Shown here: one piece after another, positions 17,163 through 25,682 of the stretch
Layout: every line of letters begins with the position of its first letter
Numbering within the stretch: the stretch's first letter is position 1
NCBI GenBank assembly: GCA_964498095.1
Contig: CAZCFY010000002.1
Coordinates: forward strand, 62,001-126,000
Direction: 5' to 3'
DNA: 64,000 bases
DNA from: SG-bin7 sp964498095
GTDB taxonomy: Bacteria > Bdellovibrionota > Bdellovibrionia > Bdellovibrionales > SG-bin7
Made by a program: the position numbers and the translations under genes
The notes under the pieces: generated by a model
Databases searched by the model: none
What the model was told of the DNA's origin: nothing
The model's input: the letters and a program-made list of their open reading frames with translations, nothing else

Positions 17163-18410
17163 ATGCATAAACCAACTCGCGAAAAGGTCGTTGCCGGCCT
17201 TGATATCGGTTCATCAAAAGTCGTTTTCTTAATCGGATTGCAAAATCATTCCGGCGGCGTTGACGTTGTGGGGTTTGGTTCCGTGCCTAGCCCGGGGCTG
17301 CGCCACGGGGTTTTGATCAATATCGAGCAAACGATCGAAGCCATCAAGAAAGCTAAAGAAGAAGCCGAGCTTATGGCGGGACACAAAACCGATGAAGTGT
17401 GGTTGGGAATCGGCGGTACGCATATAAAATCTTTTGATTCCAAGGGCATGGTCGCGATTAAAAATAAAGAGGTCGGCGCTGATGATATTCATCGCGTGAT
17501 TGAAGCGGCAAAGGCCGTCGCGGTTCCAGCCGACCGCGAAGTTTTGCACGTTTTACCGCGGGAGTTTAAAGTCGACGAGCAAGAGGGAATTTCTGACCCC
17601 ATCGGCATGTCGGGAGTCCGTTTAGAAGCATTAATTCACATCGTTACGGGTGCAAATTCGGCCATTCAAAATGTTGTTAAGTGCACCCAAAAGGCGAATC
17701 TGAAAATCCAGGGCTTAGTCCTACAAAGTTTGGCGTCATCGCTGGCCGTTTTAAGTGACGACGAAAAAAAATTAGGCGTCGCTTACGTGGATATCGGCGC
17801 GGGCACCACAGATTTAATTATTTATAGCCAAGGCAGCGTCGCTTATACATCGGTTCTTCCCGTGGGTGGGAGCTATTTTACCCATGACATTGCCGTGGGT
17901 TTACGTACGCCGCAAGATTGTGCCGAAGAAATCAAAAAGAAACATGGAACGGCATTACTTAATCTCATTAACGAAGAAGAGACGATCGAAGTTAAATCCG
18001 TTGGCGGCCGCGAAAGCCGCACGGTTTTAAGAAAAAATCTTTGCGAAGTGATAGAGCCGCGCGCCGAAGAGATTTTAAATTTGATAAAAGCCGAAATCAC
18101 CAAGAGCGGACTACAATCACAGTTAGGCTCGGGCATGGTGTTAAGCGGTGGGGGCTGTTTGCTAGATGGATTAGTCGAAATGGGCGAATTTATTTTCGAC
18201 ATCCCGGTACGCCGCGGTCTACCGTCACAAGTGGGTGGATTAACGGATGTGGTTCGTTCACCGCTTTATAGCGCGCCCGTGGGCTTACTCAAATTTGGTT
18301 TAACAGATAGTAATCAAAATAAAGAAACAAGTAACAACGATAAAAAATTTCCAGAAATTGTCGTCGACTGGGCTAAAAAGCTAAGGGACGTCATTGCCCA
18401 AGGATTATAG
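17163..18410 (+). CDS. ftsA: actin-like divisome protein FtsA
   Basis: FtsA binds the FtsZ C-terminal peptide and tethers the Z-ring to the membrane. AGLDIGSSKV is the phosphate-1 loop of the actin fold, VDIGAGTTDL is phosphate-2 and LSGGGCLLDG is the adenosine-binding loop. The 1C domain lies between. The C-terminus VVDWAKKLRDVIAQGL is a plausible amphipathic membrane-targeting helix. The ATG at 17163 is chosen over an in-frame TTG at 17151 because GAGGGCAAGG directly precedes it. The 415-residue length is normal. Confidence 0.95.
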   Translation: MHKPTREKVVAGLDIGSSKVVFLIGLQNHSGGVDVVGFGSVPSPGLRHGVLINIEQTIEAIKKAKEEAELMAGHKTDEVWLGIGGTHIKSFDSKGMVAIKNKEVGADDIHRVIEAAKAVAVPADREVLHVLPREFKVDEQEGISDPIGMSGVRLEALIHIVTGANSAIQNVVKCTQKANLKIQGLVLQSLASSLAVLSDDEKKLGVAYVDIGAGTTDLIIYSQGSVAYTSVLPVGGSYFTHDIAVGLRTPQDCAEEIKKKHGTALLNLINEEETIEVKSVGGRESRTVLRKNLCEVIEPRAEEILNLIKAEITKSGLQSQLGSGMVLSGGGCLLDGLVEMGEFIFDIPVRRGLPSQVGGLTDVVRSPLYSAPVGLLKFGLTDSNQNKETSNNDKKFPEIVVDWAKKLRDVIAQGL

Positions 18411-18430
18411 GGCAAAAAAGGGGGACTTAA

Positions 18431-19837
18431 ATGTTTGAACTAGAAGAAAACATCAGCATCGGCGCCAATATAAAAGTCATAGGTATCGGTGGCGGCGGAA
18501 ACAATGCCGTAGCAACGATGATCGAAGCCGGACTGGGCGGTGTGGAATTTATTGTGGGAAATACTGATTTGCAGGCTTTGCAAGCGCATCCTGCCGCCAC
18601 AAAAATTCAATTAGGATCGGAATTAACAAAAGGTTTGGGCGCTGGCGCAAATCCAGAGATCGGTAAACGCGCGGCTATTGAATCCTACAATGATATCGTT
18701 GAGTCTCTCGAAGGCGCCGACATGGTGTTCGTGACTGCGGGAATGGGCGGTGGAACGGGAACTGGCGGTGCGCCGATCGTTGCTAAAATCGCCCGCGAAT
18801 TAGGTGCGCTCACAATTGGCGTGGTTACAAGACCTTTTGTCTTCGAAGGAAAAAAACGTCAACGTCAAGCGGATGCAGGTATTGCCGAGTTACGCGAGAA
18901 TGTGGATACGCTCATCGTAATTCCCAACCAAAAACTTCTTTCTATCTCCGCCGAAAAAACCCCGTTGATCGAAAGCTTCAAAAAAGCCGATGCGGTTTTA
19001 CTGCAAGCGGTTAAAGGCATCTCTGACCTCATTAATGTGCGCGGACTTATCAATCTTGATTTCGCTGATATTAGAACTGTTATGCAGTCTAAAGGGATGG
19101 CGATTATGGGTTGTGGCACTTCTGCCGGCGAGAATCGTGCTGTGGAAGCTGCGACGGCGGCAATTTCTTCTCCGCTTCTGGAAAACATCGCCATCGACGG
19201 CGCTACGGGGATCATTATCAACGTTACCGGCCCAGAAAACTTGTCTCTTTGGGAGGTCAACGAAGCGTCGACACTTATTACAGAGGCTGCGCATGAAGAT
19301 GCTGAAATCATTTTCGGTGCCGTTATTGATAAAGATATGGATCCAAGCGAGGTGCGCGTAACTGTTATCGCCACTGGATTTGGAACCAATGCAGTTAGCC
19401 AGGCGTCGATTCGCGAGCAACTGGCCCGGGCGCAACATATGGTGCAAAATCAAGGTTACAACTTCCAGGAAGTTGTCTTTAACGAAATGGAAATGACACG
19501 CCCGATGCAACCGCAGGCGCCGATGCCACAGCAACAAATGCCAAACCCGCTGGCGCAGATGCAACCACAGATGCAAAATCCTAATCAGCCGCCAAAAAAG
19601 GATGATGTCTTACCGCGCGATATTTTGCTAGCTAAAGCGAAAGCCTACCGCGATCAAACAGTCGCCCCTAAGAAATCTCAGCCAGAACAATTGTCAATGG
19701 AAGTTAATTCCGCCGAGGGGCCAAATTCCTTTCAGGCAGATCCGGCCATGACTTTCGATAATTTTAATCTTGAAGTGCCGGCCTATTTGCGCCGCCGCCA
19801 GCACAACGATCAAGATATTGATTCTGGAAAGTCATGA
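18431..19837 (+). CDS. ftsZ: tubulin-like division GTPase FtsZ
   Basis: FtsZ polymerises into the cytokinetic ring. The N-terminal GIGGGGNNAV and the tubulin signature GGGTGTGGAP are intact, and NTDLQAL contributes to the nucleotide pocket. The globular core ends near residue 320. A linker rich in Met, Pro and Gln follows (about residues 355-395), then the C-terminal peptide VPAYLRRR that contacts FtsA. About eleven residues extend beyond it. A strong AGGGGG ribosome site precedes the ATG. The length is 468 residues, on the long side because of the linker. Confidence 0.97.
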   Translation: MFELEENISIGANIKVIGIGGGGNNAVATMIEAGLGGVEFIVGNTDLQALQAHPAATKIQLGSELTKGLGAGANPEIGKRAAIESYNDIVESLEGADMVFVTAGMGGGTGTGGAPIVAKIARELGALTIGVVTRPFVFEGKKRQRQADAGIAELRENVDTLIVIPNQKLLSISAEKTPLIESFKKADAVLLQAVKGISDLINVRGLINLDFADIRTVMQSKGMAIMGCGTSAGENRAVEAATAAISSPLLENIAIDGATGIIINVTGPENLSLWEVNEASTLITEAAHEDAEIIFGAVIDKDMDPSEVRVTVIATGFGTNAVSQASIREQLARAQHMVQNQGYNFQEVVFNEMEMTRPMQPQAPMPQQQMPNPLAQMQPQMQNPNQPPKKDDVLPRDILLAKAKAYRDQTVAPKKSQPEQLSMEVNSAEGPNSFQADPAMTFDNFNLEVPAYLRRRQHNDQDIDSGKS

Positions 19838-19844
19838 TTAGGAA

Positions 19845-20582
19845 ATGGTCGCGTATTTCGTCTCGGATATTCATCTTCGCTCTATCCAAGAAGTAAACGC
19901 GCGGCTATTAGTGCGGTTTTTAAAATCGATGACCAAAAAAGATGGGGTGACCCATCTTTTTTTTGTCGGGGACATTTTTGATTTTTGGATATCTGACCAC
20001 AAATATTTTATTCAAAAATTTGAACCAATAATTAACGAAGTTCAAAGAATCATTGCCGAAGGGATTGCGGTCTATTACTTCGAGGGTAATCACGATTTGT
20101 ATTTACGAAACTACTGGACCGACCGTTTGGGCGTAAAAGTTTACCGCGAGCACGAAGTATTTCAGTTAAATGGATTTAAAGTTCGGGTTGAGCACGGCGA
20201 TTTGATCGATCCTGATGATAAGGGTTATTTATTTTTGCGAAAAATGTTACGTACTCCCGTTATGGAGTATGTTGCGCATAATTCTCCGGAAAAATTTATC
20301 GCCGCACTTGGTGAAAAGGCTTCCAGAGCCAGCCGCTATTATACGACGAATGTGAAAACCCAACGGGTCGATGAAATCATCGAAAAAATTCACGAATACG
20401 CTCAGCAAAAAATCAAAGAAACCGAGTTTGATTTTATCATTTCCGGTCACGTCCATGTGCGCGATGAGTTTTCTTTTGTCTGGGGTGATAAGCGCATTCA
20501 ATCGGTAAATCTCGGTAGCTGGATGCACCATCCGAGCGCCTACCGCATCACCGAAAAAGGCGGCTCCTTTGTCGACATATAA
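19845..20582 (+). CDS. lpxH: UDP-2,3-diacylglucosamine diphosphatase-like metallophosphoesterase
   Basis: LpxH-type enzymes cleave UDP-2,3-diacylglucosamine to lipid X in lipid A synthesis at the inner membrane. The calcineurin-like metal-binding motifs are all present: SDIHL, GDIFDFW, GNHD, EHGD and GHVH. The GDxFDxW form is typical of LpxH-like proteins. The 245-residue length fits. It starts 7 bases after ftsZ and is probably co-transcribed. Some relatives have other substrates, so the exact reaction is inferred from motif and length. Confidence 0.85.
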   Translation: MVAYFVSDIHLRSIQEVNARLLVRFLKSMTKKDGVTHLFFVGDIFDFWISDHKYFIQKFEPIINEVQRIIAEGIAVYYFEGNHDLYLRNYWTDRLGVKVYREHEVFQLNGFKVRVEHGDLIDPDDKGYLFLRKMLRTPVMEYVAHNSPEKFIAALGEKASRASRYYTTNVKTQRVDEIIEKIHEYAQQKIKETEFDFIISGHVHVRDEFSFVWGDKRIQSVNLGSWMHHPSAYRITEKGGSFVDI

Positions 20583-20585
20583 AAA

Positions 20586-20598
20586 GGTGCCCGACACC
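20586..20598. repeat. 13-base REP-like palindrome
   Basis: GGTGCCCGACACC is an imperfect palindrome preceded by five A residues. Its form recalls REP-type elements mobilised by RAYT transposases, one of which is encoded at 37706. Only this copy was noticed in the window. A ten-base part (AAAGGTGCCC) also occurs in each unit of the RAYT repeat. Confidence 0.3.
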
Positions 20599-21141
20599 AA
20601 ATCAAGTCCATGGTGCGTTAAGGTATTGTTTTCTTTGGTGATGATAGCATCGCCGTTAGCCAATGCGTTTGATGCTTTTTATATCGGCGGCTTTCTGGGA
20701 GTTGCCAATACGGATCTTTCTGGTTTTGGAACAAAACCTACTTATGGTTTTCGTGGTGGTGCGCGCTTGGGCGATAAACTTACGACAGGACTTTATTACC
20801 AAGTTTATTCTACCAAAGTGAGTGACGCTACCGGAAGCGCTGACATTTATATTGTTCCGTTACTCATAGAGCTCAATTTCCATTTATTAAAAGCTGCGGA
20901 AGGCCCGTTTTTTAGTTTAAAAATAGGTGGTATCAGGCATTCCGCCGAAAATATTACGGCGGGCTTTAATCCGGCCATTAACTCCGCGTCTGATTTTAGC
21001 ATTGGTGTTGGCGGCGGATATAATCTAGAGCTTATCGAGAAAAACTCCGTCTATTTCCAAATTGATTCCTTCACCATTGATTCCCGACCCCACGGTTATG
21101 GTTTTTTTAGCATAGTTGCCGGTTATACTCTGGAGCTCTGA
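20587..21141 (+). CDS. small beta-barrel outer-membrane protein
   Basis: The product has about 184 residues with a signal peptide ending in SPLANA, then alternating hydrophobic strands and a terminal aromatic-rich strand finishing in YTLEL, as in OmpW/OmpX-size barrels. The start is uncertain: TTG at 20569, GTG at 20587 and TTG at 20626 are in frame, and none has a strong ribosome site. The GTG is preferred because it gives a complete signal peptide. That GTG lies inside the palindrome-like GGTGCCCGACACC just after lpxH. The stop overlaps the next gene's ATG (TGATG). Function is unknown. Confidence 0.7.
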   Translation: MPDTKSSPWCVKVLFSLVMIASPLANAFDAFYIGGFLGVANTDLSGFGTKPTYGFRGGARLGDKLTTGLYYQVYSTKVSDATGSADIYIVPLLIELNFHLLKAAEGPFFSLKIGGIRHSAENITAGFNPAINSASDFSIGVGGGYNLELIEKNSVYFQIDSFTIDSRPHGYGFFSIVAGYTLEL

Positions 21142-21629
21142 TGTCCTTTGTGCGCCGGGCCCGAGTCGAAGATGCCCGCCAAATTCACGATGCGCATATG
21201 CGCTCCATTCGCGAAGTATGTGCCAAAGATTATTCCACAGAAGAAGTTAGTGCTTGGGGCGGCCGAAACTACAATGAACAACATAGGAAGAACGCCATCA
21301 AGAATCATTTAGTGTGGGTGGTAGAGGACTTTGGTGTCGTGAAGGGCTACGGTCATTTGGTTCCCGACGTAAAAACAAAAACCGCGAATTTGTGGGGGTT
21401 TTACTTAGTACCGGAGGTAATTGGCCGGGGACATGGACAGGAAATATTTTTATTAATGTTAGCGGAAGCTAACGTCATGGGAATGACAAAAATAGAACTT
21501 GAGTCTTCAATTACGGCCTTAAGTTTTTATCGCCGCTTAGGATTTAGAGAAACCGGTCCGCAGAAGAAGGTACTGATCAATGGTGTGGGTATTCGGTGCT
21601 TTCCAATGGAATTACAATTAAAGAAGTAA
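21141..21629 (+). CDS. GNAT-family N-acetyltransferase
   Basis: This is a 162-residue single-domain acyltransferase that would use acetyl-CoA. The N-terminal VRRARVEDARQI, the central strand LWGFYLVPEVIGRGHGQEI (the acetyl-CoA pyrophosphate loop in R/Q-x-x-G-x-G/A form) and FYRRLGFRETG near the end are standard GNAT features. The substrate cannot be read from the sequence. It overlaps the preceding outer-membrane protein gene by one base. Confidence 0.85.
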   Translation: MSFVRRARVEDARQIHDAHMRSIREVCAKDYSTEEVSAWGGRNYNEQHRKNAIKNHLVWVVEDFGVVKGYGHLVPDVKTKTANLWGFYLVPEVIGRGHGQEIFLLMLAEANVMGMTKIELESSITALSFYRRLGFRETGPQKKVLINGVGIRCFPMELQLKK

Positions 21630-21672
21630 GATGGCGGTCGATTTTTAAAAAAAGGTCTTCGCCTGCACGGGC

Positions 21673-23121
21673 TCAGAACGGCAAATCCTTATTGGGTATA
21701 ACATACCCAATTGCGATGCCGGAAGAAACGAAACTGGAACTCGCGATGCGTTGACTTGTGCCTGTGACCTCGGGCCACAACTTTGCCCACAAGTCGATGG
21801 GTATGTTCGCCGAGCGGGAGTAAAGACGTATAGTCCAGCCAGATTTGAAAAAATACATCACGCCCAATTCTGCACCGCCGCCCACACCGACATCGCTAAA
21901 TTCAAACTCATGAGTAGCATTGGCCGTGGCAATGGAGTCGTAAGTTAGAACGGGTAATACATTGATATAGAAATTCCAGCGGTAGTTTTCGTAGTTAAAA
22001 CTTGGTCCCCAGCCAACATCGGCGTGGGTACGGGTAAAAATAATTTGGCGTACGGGGGTGGGGCCCGTAGGGAATGTCTCTTTAGCGTAGGAAAAACTAG
22101 CGGTGGGCACCAAACGAAACCGATATCGCCACTCATCCCGTTGAGAAGGGAGAATGATTCTTCGAATACCAATGGTTGAAACCAGGCGTGAAACTTGTCC
22201 AATAAAATCGTCGGAATGATAGGAGCTCGCACGTATAATTTCTTCTTGGGTTCCCGTAATCGTGGTAAGTGAGGTTGCGGATTCTCCAAAATCCAAGAAA
22301 ACAGAGTTTGGCAGCCAATAAAAATATTTTGGTTTCACGCCAACCCAATCGTGTTTTTTTACAATTTCAGCACTTTCCTTGGGTAAAGCAATTTCAGTAG
22401 AGAAGTCACTCGCCGGATCCAAAAAATCTTTTACGTTGATAAGAGCACGGACTTTGTCGTGCTCAATTTCAAGGTTACTGATGACAATTTTATTTGTTCC
22501 TAGGCGGCCATACAGGTTAGGGAGATCTTCGTTCCGTGGGTCATCGTCATAATCAACGCTAAAATCAGCAAAGGTTGATACGGTCGAATGATAAGAAAGA
22601 AAACTGTACTGCGGGTATTTCTTTTGCATTTCCTTTTCGATGTAAGCCGCCATGACATCGGAAATATCAGGGTGGGTTGAACGAGGTGGAGCAATAGCGA
22701 TGACCGCGCCTTTTTTAGGAATCTTCTTGGAATTATCTTTTTCTTCCCTAGCCTTAAAAGTAACGCTACCGCCTGGATCTGGCCGCCAGGCCGCTTGGGA
22801 TATTAAATCCGTTAACCAGCCGACGGGGGCTAGACTCATAAAAATAAAATTGCGGCCAAAACTTTTTCCCCATTTGTAATGACGCTTTATTTCAAGTTCC
22901 TGGGTGTCCCCGCCGAGGCTTAAGGTGTATTTGCGACTTTCATAACCGCGGGGCACGTAAATTATCGAAGGTGTGACCCCAAGAAATTTTCCATTTTCTC
23001 TGATTTGGGCATTAGGCGGCTCGGAGCGAATTACGGTAAATTCGCCCGGCGCGTCCCAAGTCGCGCACCCGCCAAGTAACCAAAAGAACAGAACACTAAT
23101 GTGTAAGTAATGATTCCGCAT
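21673..23121 (-). CDS. PEGA-domain lipoprotein with predicted C-terminal barrel
   Basis: The 482-residue product has a signal peptide with lipobox LLGGC, then a PEGA domain (FTVIRSEPPNAQIRENGKFLG, residues about 28-70). A middle region follows with a Rossmann-like start (GAVIAIAPPRSTHPDISDVMA), which may be a GNA1162/LpoB-like fold. The last 170 residues alternate like beta strands (FRLVPTASFSYAKE and onward). The exact family is not recognised. It overlaps the recN 3' end by 26 bases and is probably expressed with it. An outer-membrane or periplasmic sensing or scaffolding role is inference. Confidence 0.75.
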   Translation of the reverse strand: MRNHYLHISVLFFWLLGGCATWDAPGEFTVIRSEPPNAQIRENGKFLGVTPSIIYVPRGYESRKYTLSLGGDTQELEIKRHYKWGKSFGRNFIFMSLAPVGWLTDLISQAAWRPDPGGSVTFKAREEKDNSKKIPKKGAVIAIAPPRSTHPDISDVMAAYIEKEMQKKYPQYSFLSYHSTVSTFADFSVDYDDDPRNEDLPNLYGRLGTNKIVISNLEIEHDKVRALINVKDFLDPASDFSTEIALPKESAEIVKKHDWVGVKPKYFYWLPNSVFLDFGESATSLTTITGTQEEIIRASSYHSDDFIGQVSRLVSTIGIRRIILPSQRDEWRYRFRLVPTASFSYAKETFPTGPTPVRQIIFTRTHADVGWGPSFNYENYRWNFYINVLPVLTYDSIATANATHEFEFSDVGVGGGAELGVMYFFKSGWTIRLYSRSANIPIDLWAKLWPEVTGTSQRIASSSFVSSGIAIGYVIPNKDLPF

Positions 23122-24784
23122 GCGCCAAAGACGTTTTTGTAATCTTCTCGCCCGAAATTAACCGTGCGACTTCTTGCACCCGGGACTTTCCGGAAAGTTC
23201 GGCAATTTCCATTTTGGCTTTGCCCGAGGAAACTCTTTTATTCACAAAGAAATGCACATTTCCTTGCGCTGCGACCTGTGGCAGATGTGTGATACAGATG
23301 ACCTGTTGCTTTTTGGCGATTTGATGCAGTTTAATTCCCACCTTTTCTGCGGTTTCACCACTTACGCCGGCGTCAACTTCATCAAATAAGTAGGTGCGCG
23401 GCTTTCCATCGTGACCCGTAACACATTTTAAAGCTAATAGTATTCGGCTTAATTCGCCACCGCTGGCAAATTTAGCCAAAGGCAACGGGGCAGAGTCTTT
23501 TGAAAGTTTAGTTACAAACTCAACATCGGTTAAGCCGTGTGAGGCCACCTCATCCAGTGCCTGAAACGCAATAGCGAGTGATAGGCCTTTCATGTTTAAC
23601 CTAGAAAGTTCCGAATTTACTTCTTTAACGAGAGACTTTGCCGCAGCTTCGCGTTCGGCGTGAAGTTTCTTAGCTAACTTTAATAAGGCCGCAGATTGTG
23701 CTTCCCCTTGTTTTTGTAATGTCTCAATGCTTTCGTTGGCGTTTTCAAGTTCGCTAATTTCAGTCTCAATTTTTTCTAGATGCGCTAAAATCTCGGCCGT
23801 CGTCTGACCATACTTTTTTTGCAACAGTCTAAAATCACTTAAACGTTTTTCCATTGATTCAAGTTGATTGGCGTCAAGGTCTAAGGACTGACCATATTCA
23901 CGAATTTCAAATAAAAATTCGTTTAAATTCGCCTTTGCGGCCTCCAGCGGTTTAAAAATTTCTCCCAGTTTAGGATCTATTTTTTGAAAATAGATCTGGC
24001 GCTGCTCTAATTTGTGAAGTGCCGATAAAACTGATTGTTCATTTTCGTACAACACGTCTTCAGCGAGAGTTTTAAACTCAATTAAATGCGAGCTATTACG
24101 GGCTTTACGAATTTGCGCTTCTAGAGCGTCATCGTCCTCGGGGGCGGGACCAAAAGTTTTAATTTCTTCGCGCTGAAATTTTAAGAAGTCCAAGCGCTGC
24201 TCACGCCATTGCAGCTGCTCTTTCATTTTTCCAAGTTTTTCCTTTGTTAGCTGAAGTTCGCTGTGGGCCTTTTGAACTTCTAGACGTAAGGTCCAAGTTT
24301 TGGCATAAGTGTCTACGAGGTCTAATTGATAAAGCTTCGATGCCAAATTTTTGTTTTCATGTTGCGATGTGATCTCAATGAGTGGAGAAGCGGGGCCAGT
24401 AACTTCGATAAGCGGCGCGACGATGTCGCGCAAGGAATTTAAAGAAGTTAGCGTGTCGTTTAAAAACACGCGGTTTTTACCTTCCGAGGAAACCGTACGT
24501 CTGACGACAAGAGTATCTTCGGAGGCATCAATGTCCAAGGCGCGCAGGCGTTCGATAATATCATTACGGTCACTAATATCAAAAAGGCCTTCGATGGTCG
24601 CCTGCTCAGCGCCCTGACGAACAGAGCGAGAATCGGCCTTCTCACCCATAAGGAGACCCAAACTTTTCATGATAATGGATTTACCCGCGCCGGTTTCTCC
24701 GCTTAAAATATTTAAGCCGGGTTTAAAATGCACGCTAACTTCGTCAATAATCGCAAAGTTTGATACCTTGAGATCAAGTAACAT
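23096..24784 (-). CDS. recN: DNA repair protein RecN
   Basis: RecN is an SMC-like ATPase acting early in double-strand-break repair. Walker A is GETGAGKSIIMKSL near residue 30. The middle of the protein is a long coiled coil interrupted by a non-coiled centre. LASGGELSRILLALK is the ABC signature, DEVDAGVSG is Walker B, and HLPQVAAQG is the switch region. The length of 562 residues is typical. nadK lies upstream and the PEGA lipoprotein downstream on the same strand. The nadK-recN pairing is widespread in bacteria. Confidence 0.95.
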   Translation of the reverse strand: MLLDLKVSNFAIIDEVSVHFKPGLNILSGETGAGKSIIMKSLGLLMGEKADSRSVRQGAEQATIEGLFDISDRNDIIERLRALDIDASEDTLVVRRTVSSEGKNRVFLNDTLTSLNSLRDIVAPLIEVTGPASPLIEITSQHENKNLASKLYQLDLVDTYAKTWTLRLEVQKAHSELQLTKEKLGKMKEQLQWREQRLDFLKFQREEIKTFGPAPEDDDALEAQIRKARNSSHLIEFKTLAEDVLYENEQSVLSALHKLEQRQIYFQKIDPKLGEIFKPLEAAKANLNEFLFEIREYGQSLDLDANQLESMEKRLSDFRLLQKKYGQTTAEILAHLEKIETEISELENANESIETLQKQGEAQSAALLKLAKKLHAEREAAAKSLVKEVNSELSRLNMKGLSLAIAFQALDEVASHGLTDVEFVTKLSKDSAPLPLAKFASGGELSRILLALKCVTGHDGKPRTYLFDEVDAGVSGETAEKVGIKLHQIAKKQQVICITHLPQVAAQGNVHFFVNKRVSSGKAKMEIAELSGKSRVQEVARLISGEKITKTSLAHAESLLTH

Positions 24785-24800
24785 AATGTCTCCTTATTAT

Positions 24801-25682
24801 TTAGTCGCGTTGGCCGAATTTTAATTTATCGCGTAACAAATCAAAATAATTATTGCCTGGTTCCCGCACCGTTAAATGATCGCGCGCGCTTTTTTCGATT
24901 ATAACGTGGTCTGCATGTTTAATTTCTTCTACGCGTTGTCCATCCACGGTTAAAAATGCACTCGTATTTTTTGAAAGAACTCGCGCATGGATTTGGCGGT
25001 CATCAGGAACGATTAAAGGCCGCATCGTTAAACTGTGCGGATTAATTGGTGCGATAGAGAATACGCTGGCTGAAGGATAAATTATCGGTCCGCCGGCGGC
25101 TAAATTATATGCCGTAGATCCCGTCGGAGAGGCAACAATGATGCCGTCGGCTTTGAGTTCACAAATCAAATTTTTCTCGAAACTTAAACCGATACTAATA
25201 AGATGAGTATCAGGGCCCCGCTCAAAAACAACGTCGTTGATTGCATAATAAGAATTGTGCGTCTTTCCGCGCTTCACCACGGTGGCCTTGATGATCGAGC
25301 GTTGATGCAACTCCATTTTTCCTTCAAGAAATTGGGAAATGGCTTTGTAGGCTTCGCTGACCCGGGTTTCCGTCAGAAAACCCAGTGAACCCATGTTAAT
25401 TCCTAAAATAGGCGTGGGTTGTCCTTCTAAAAGATTGGCCGCACGCAAGTAGGTTCCGTCACCACCGACGACAACCATTAAATTTAATTTGTCCAAAGTT
25501 TTGCGGGAGTCCAGTCCCTTAACATGGGCGCCGAGCTTTTTGCCGGTGGGCGAGTAGACATGGATTTTTAGTTCATCTAACCAATTGGCAATTTCTTTGG
25601 CTTTAGCTAATGCATCCGGGCTTTCGGGTCGGTAAACAATGGCAATATGTTTATTGGAAAATTTTTTGCCTCCACTTTTCAT
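24801..25682 (-). CDS. nadK: NAD kinase
   Basis: NadK phosphorylates NAD to NADP in the cytoplasm. VVGGDGTYLRA is the catalytic GGDG motif and GINMGSLGFLTE follows as expected. ASPTGSTAYNLAAGGPI is the second conserved block. The 293-residue length is standard. The start ATG overlaps the stop of the upstream peptidase gene by 4 bases (ATGA), and recN begins 16 bases after the nadK stop, so these genes form an operon. Confidence 0.95.
   Translation of the reverse strand: MKSGGKKFSNKHIAIVYRPESPDALAKAKEIANWLDELKIHVYSPTGKKLGAHVKGLDSRKTLDKLNLMVVVGGDGTYLRAANLLEGQPTPILGINMGSLGFLTETRVSEAYKAISQFLEGKMELHQRSIIKATVVKRGKTHNSYYAINDVVFERGPDTHLISIGLSFEKNLICELKADGIIVASPTGSTAYNLAAGGPIIYPSASVFSIAPINPHSLTMRPLIVPDDRQIHARVLSKNTSAFLTVDGQRVEEIKHADHVIIEKSARDHLTVREPGNNYFDLLRDKLKFGQRD

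Noticed and set aside
18865..19576. Two long minus-strand frames opposite ftsZ
   Set aside because: They are shadows of the strongly conserved ftsZ frame.
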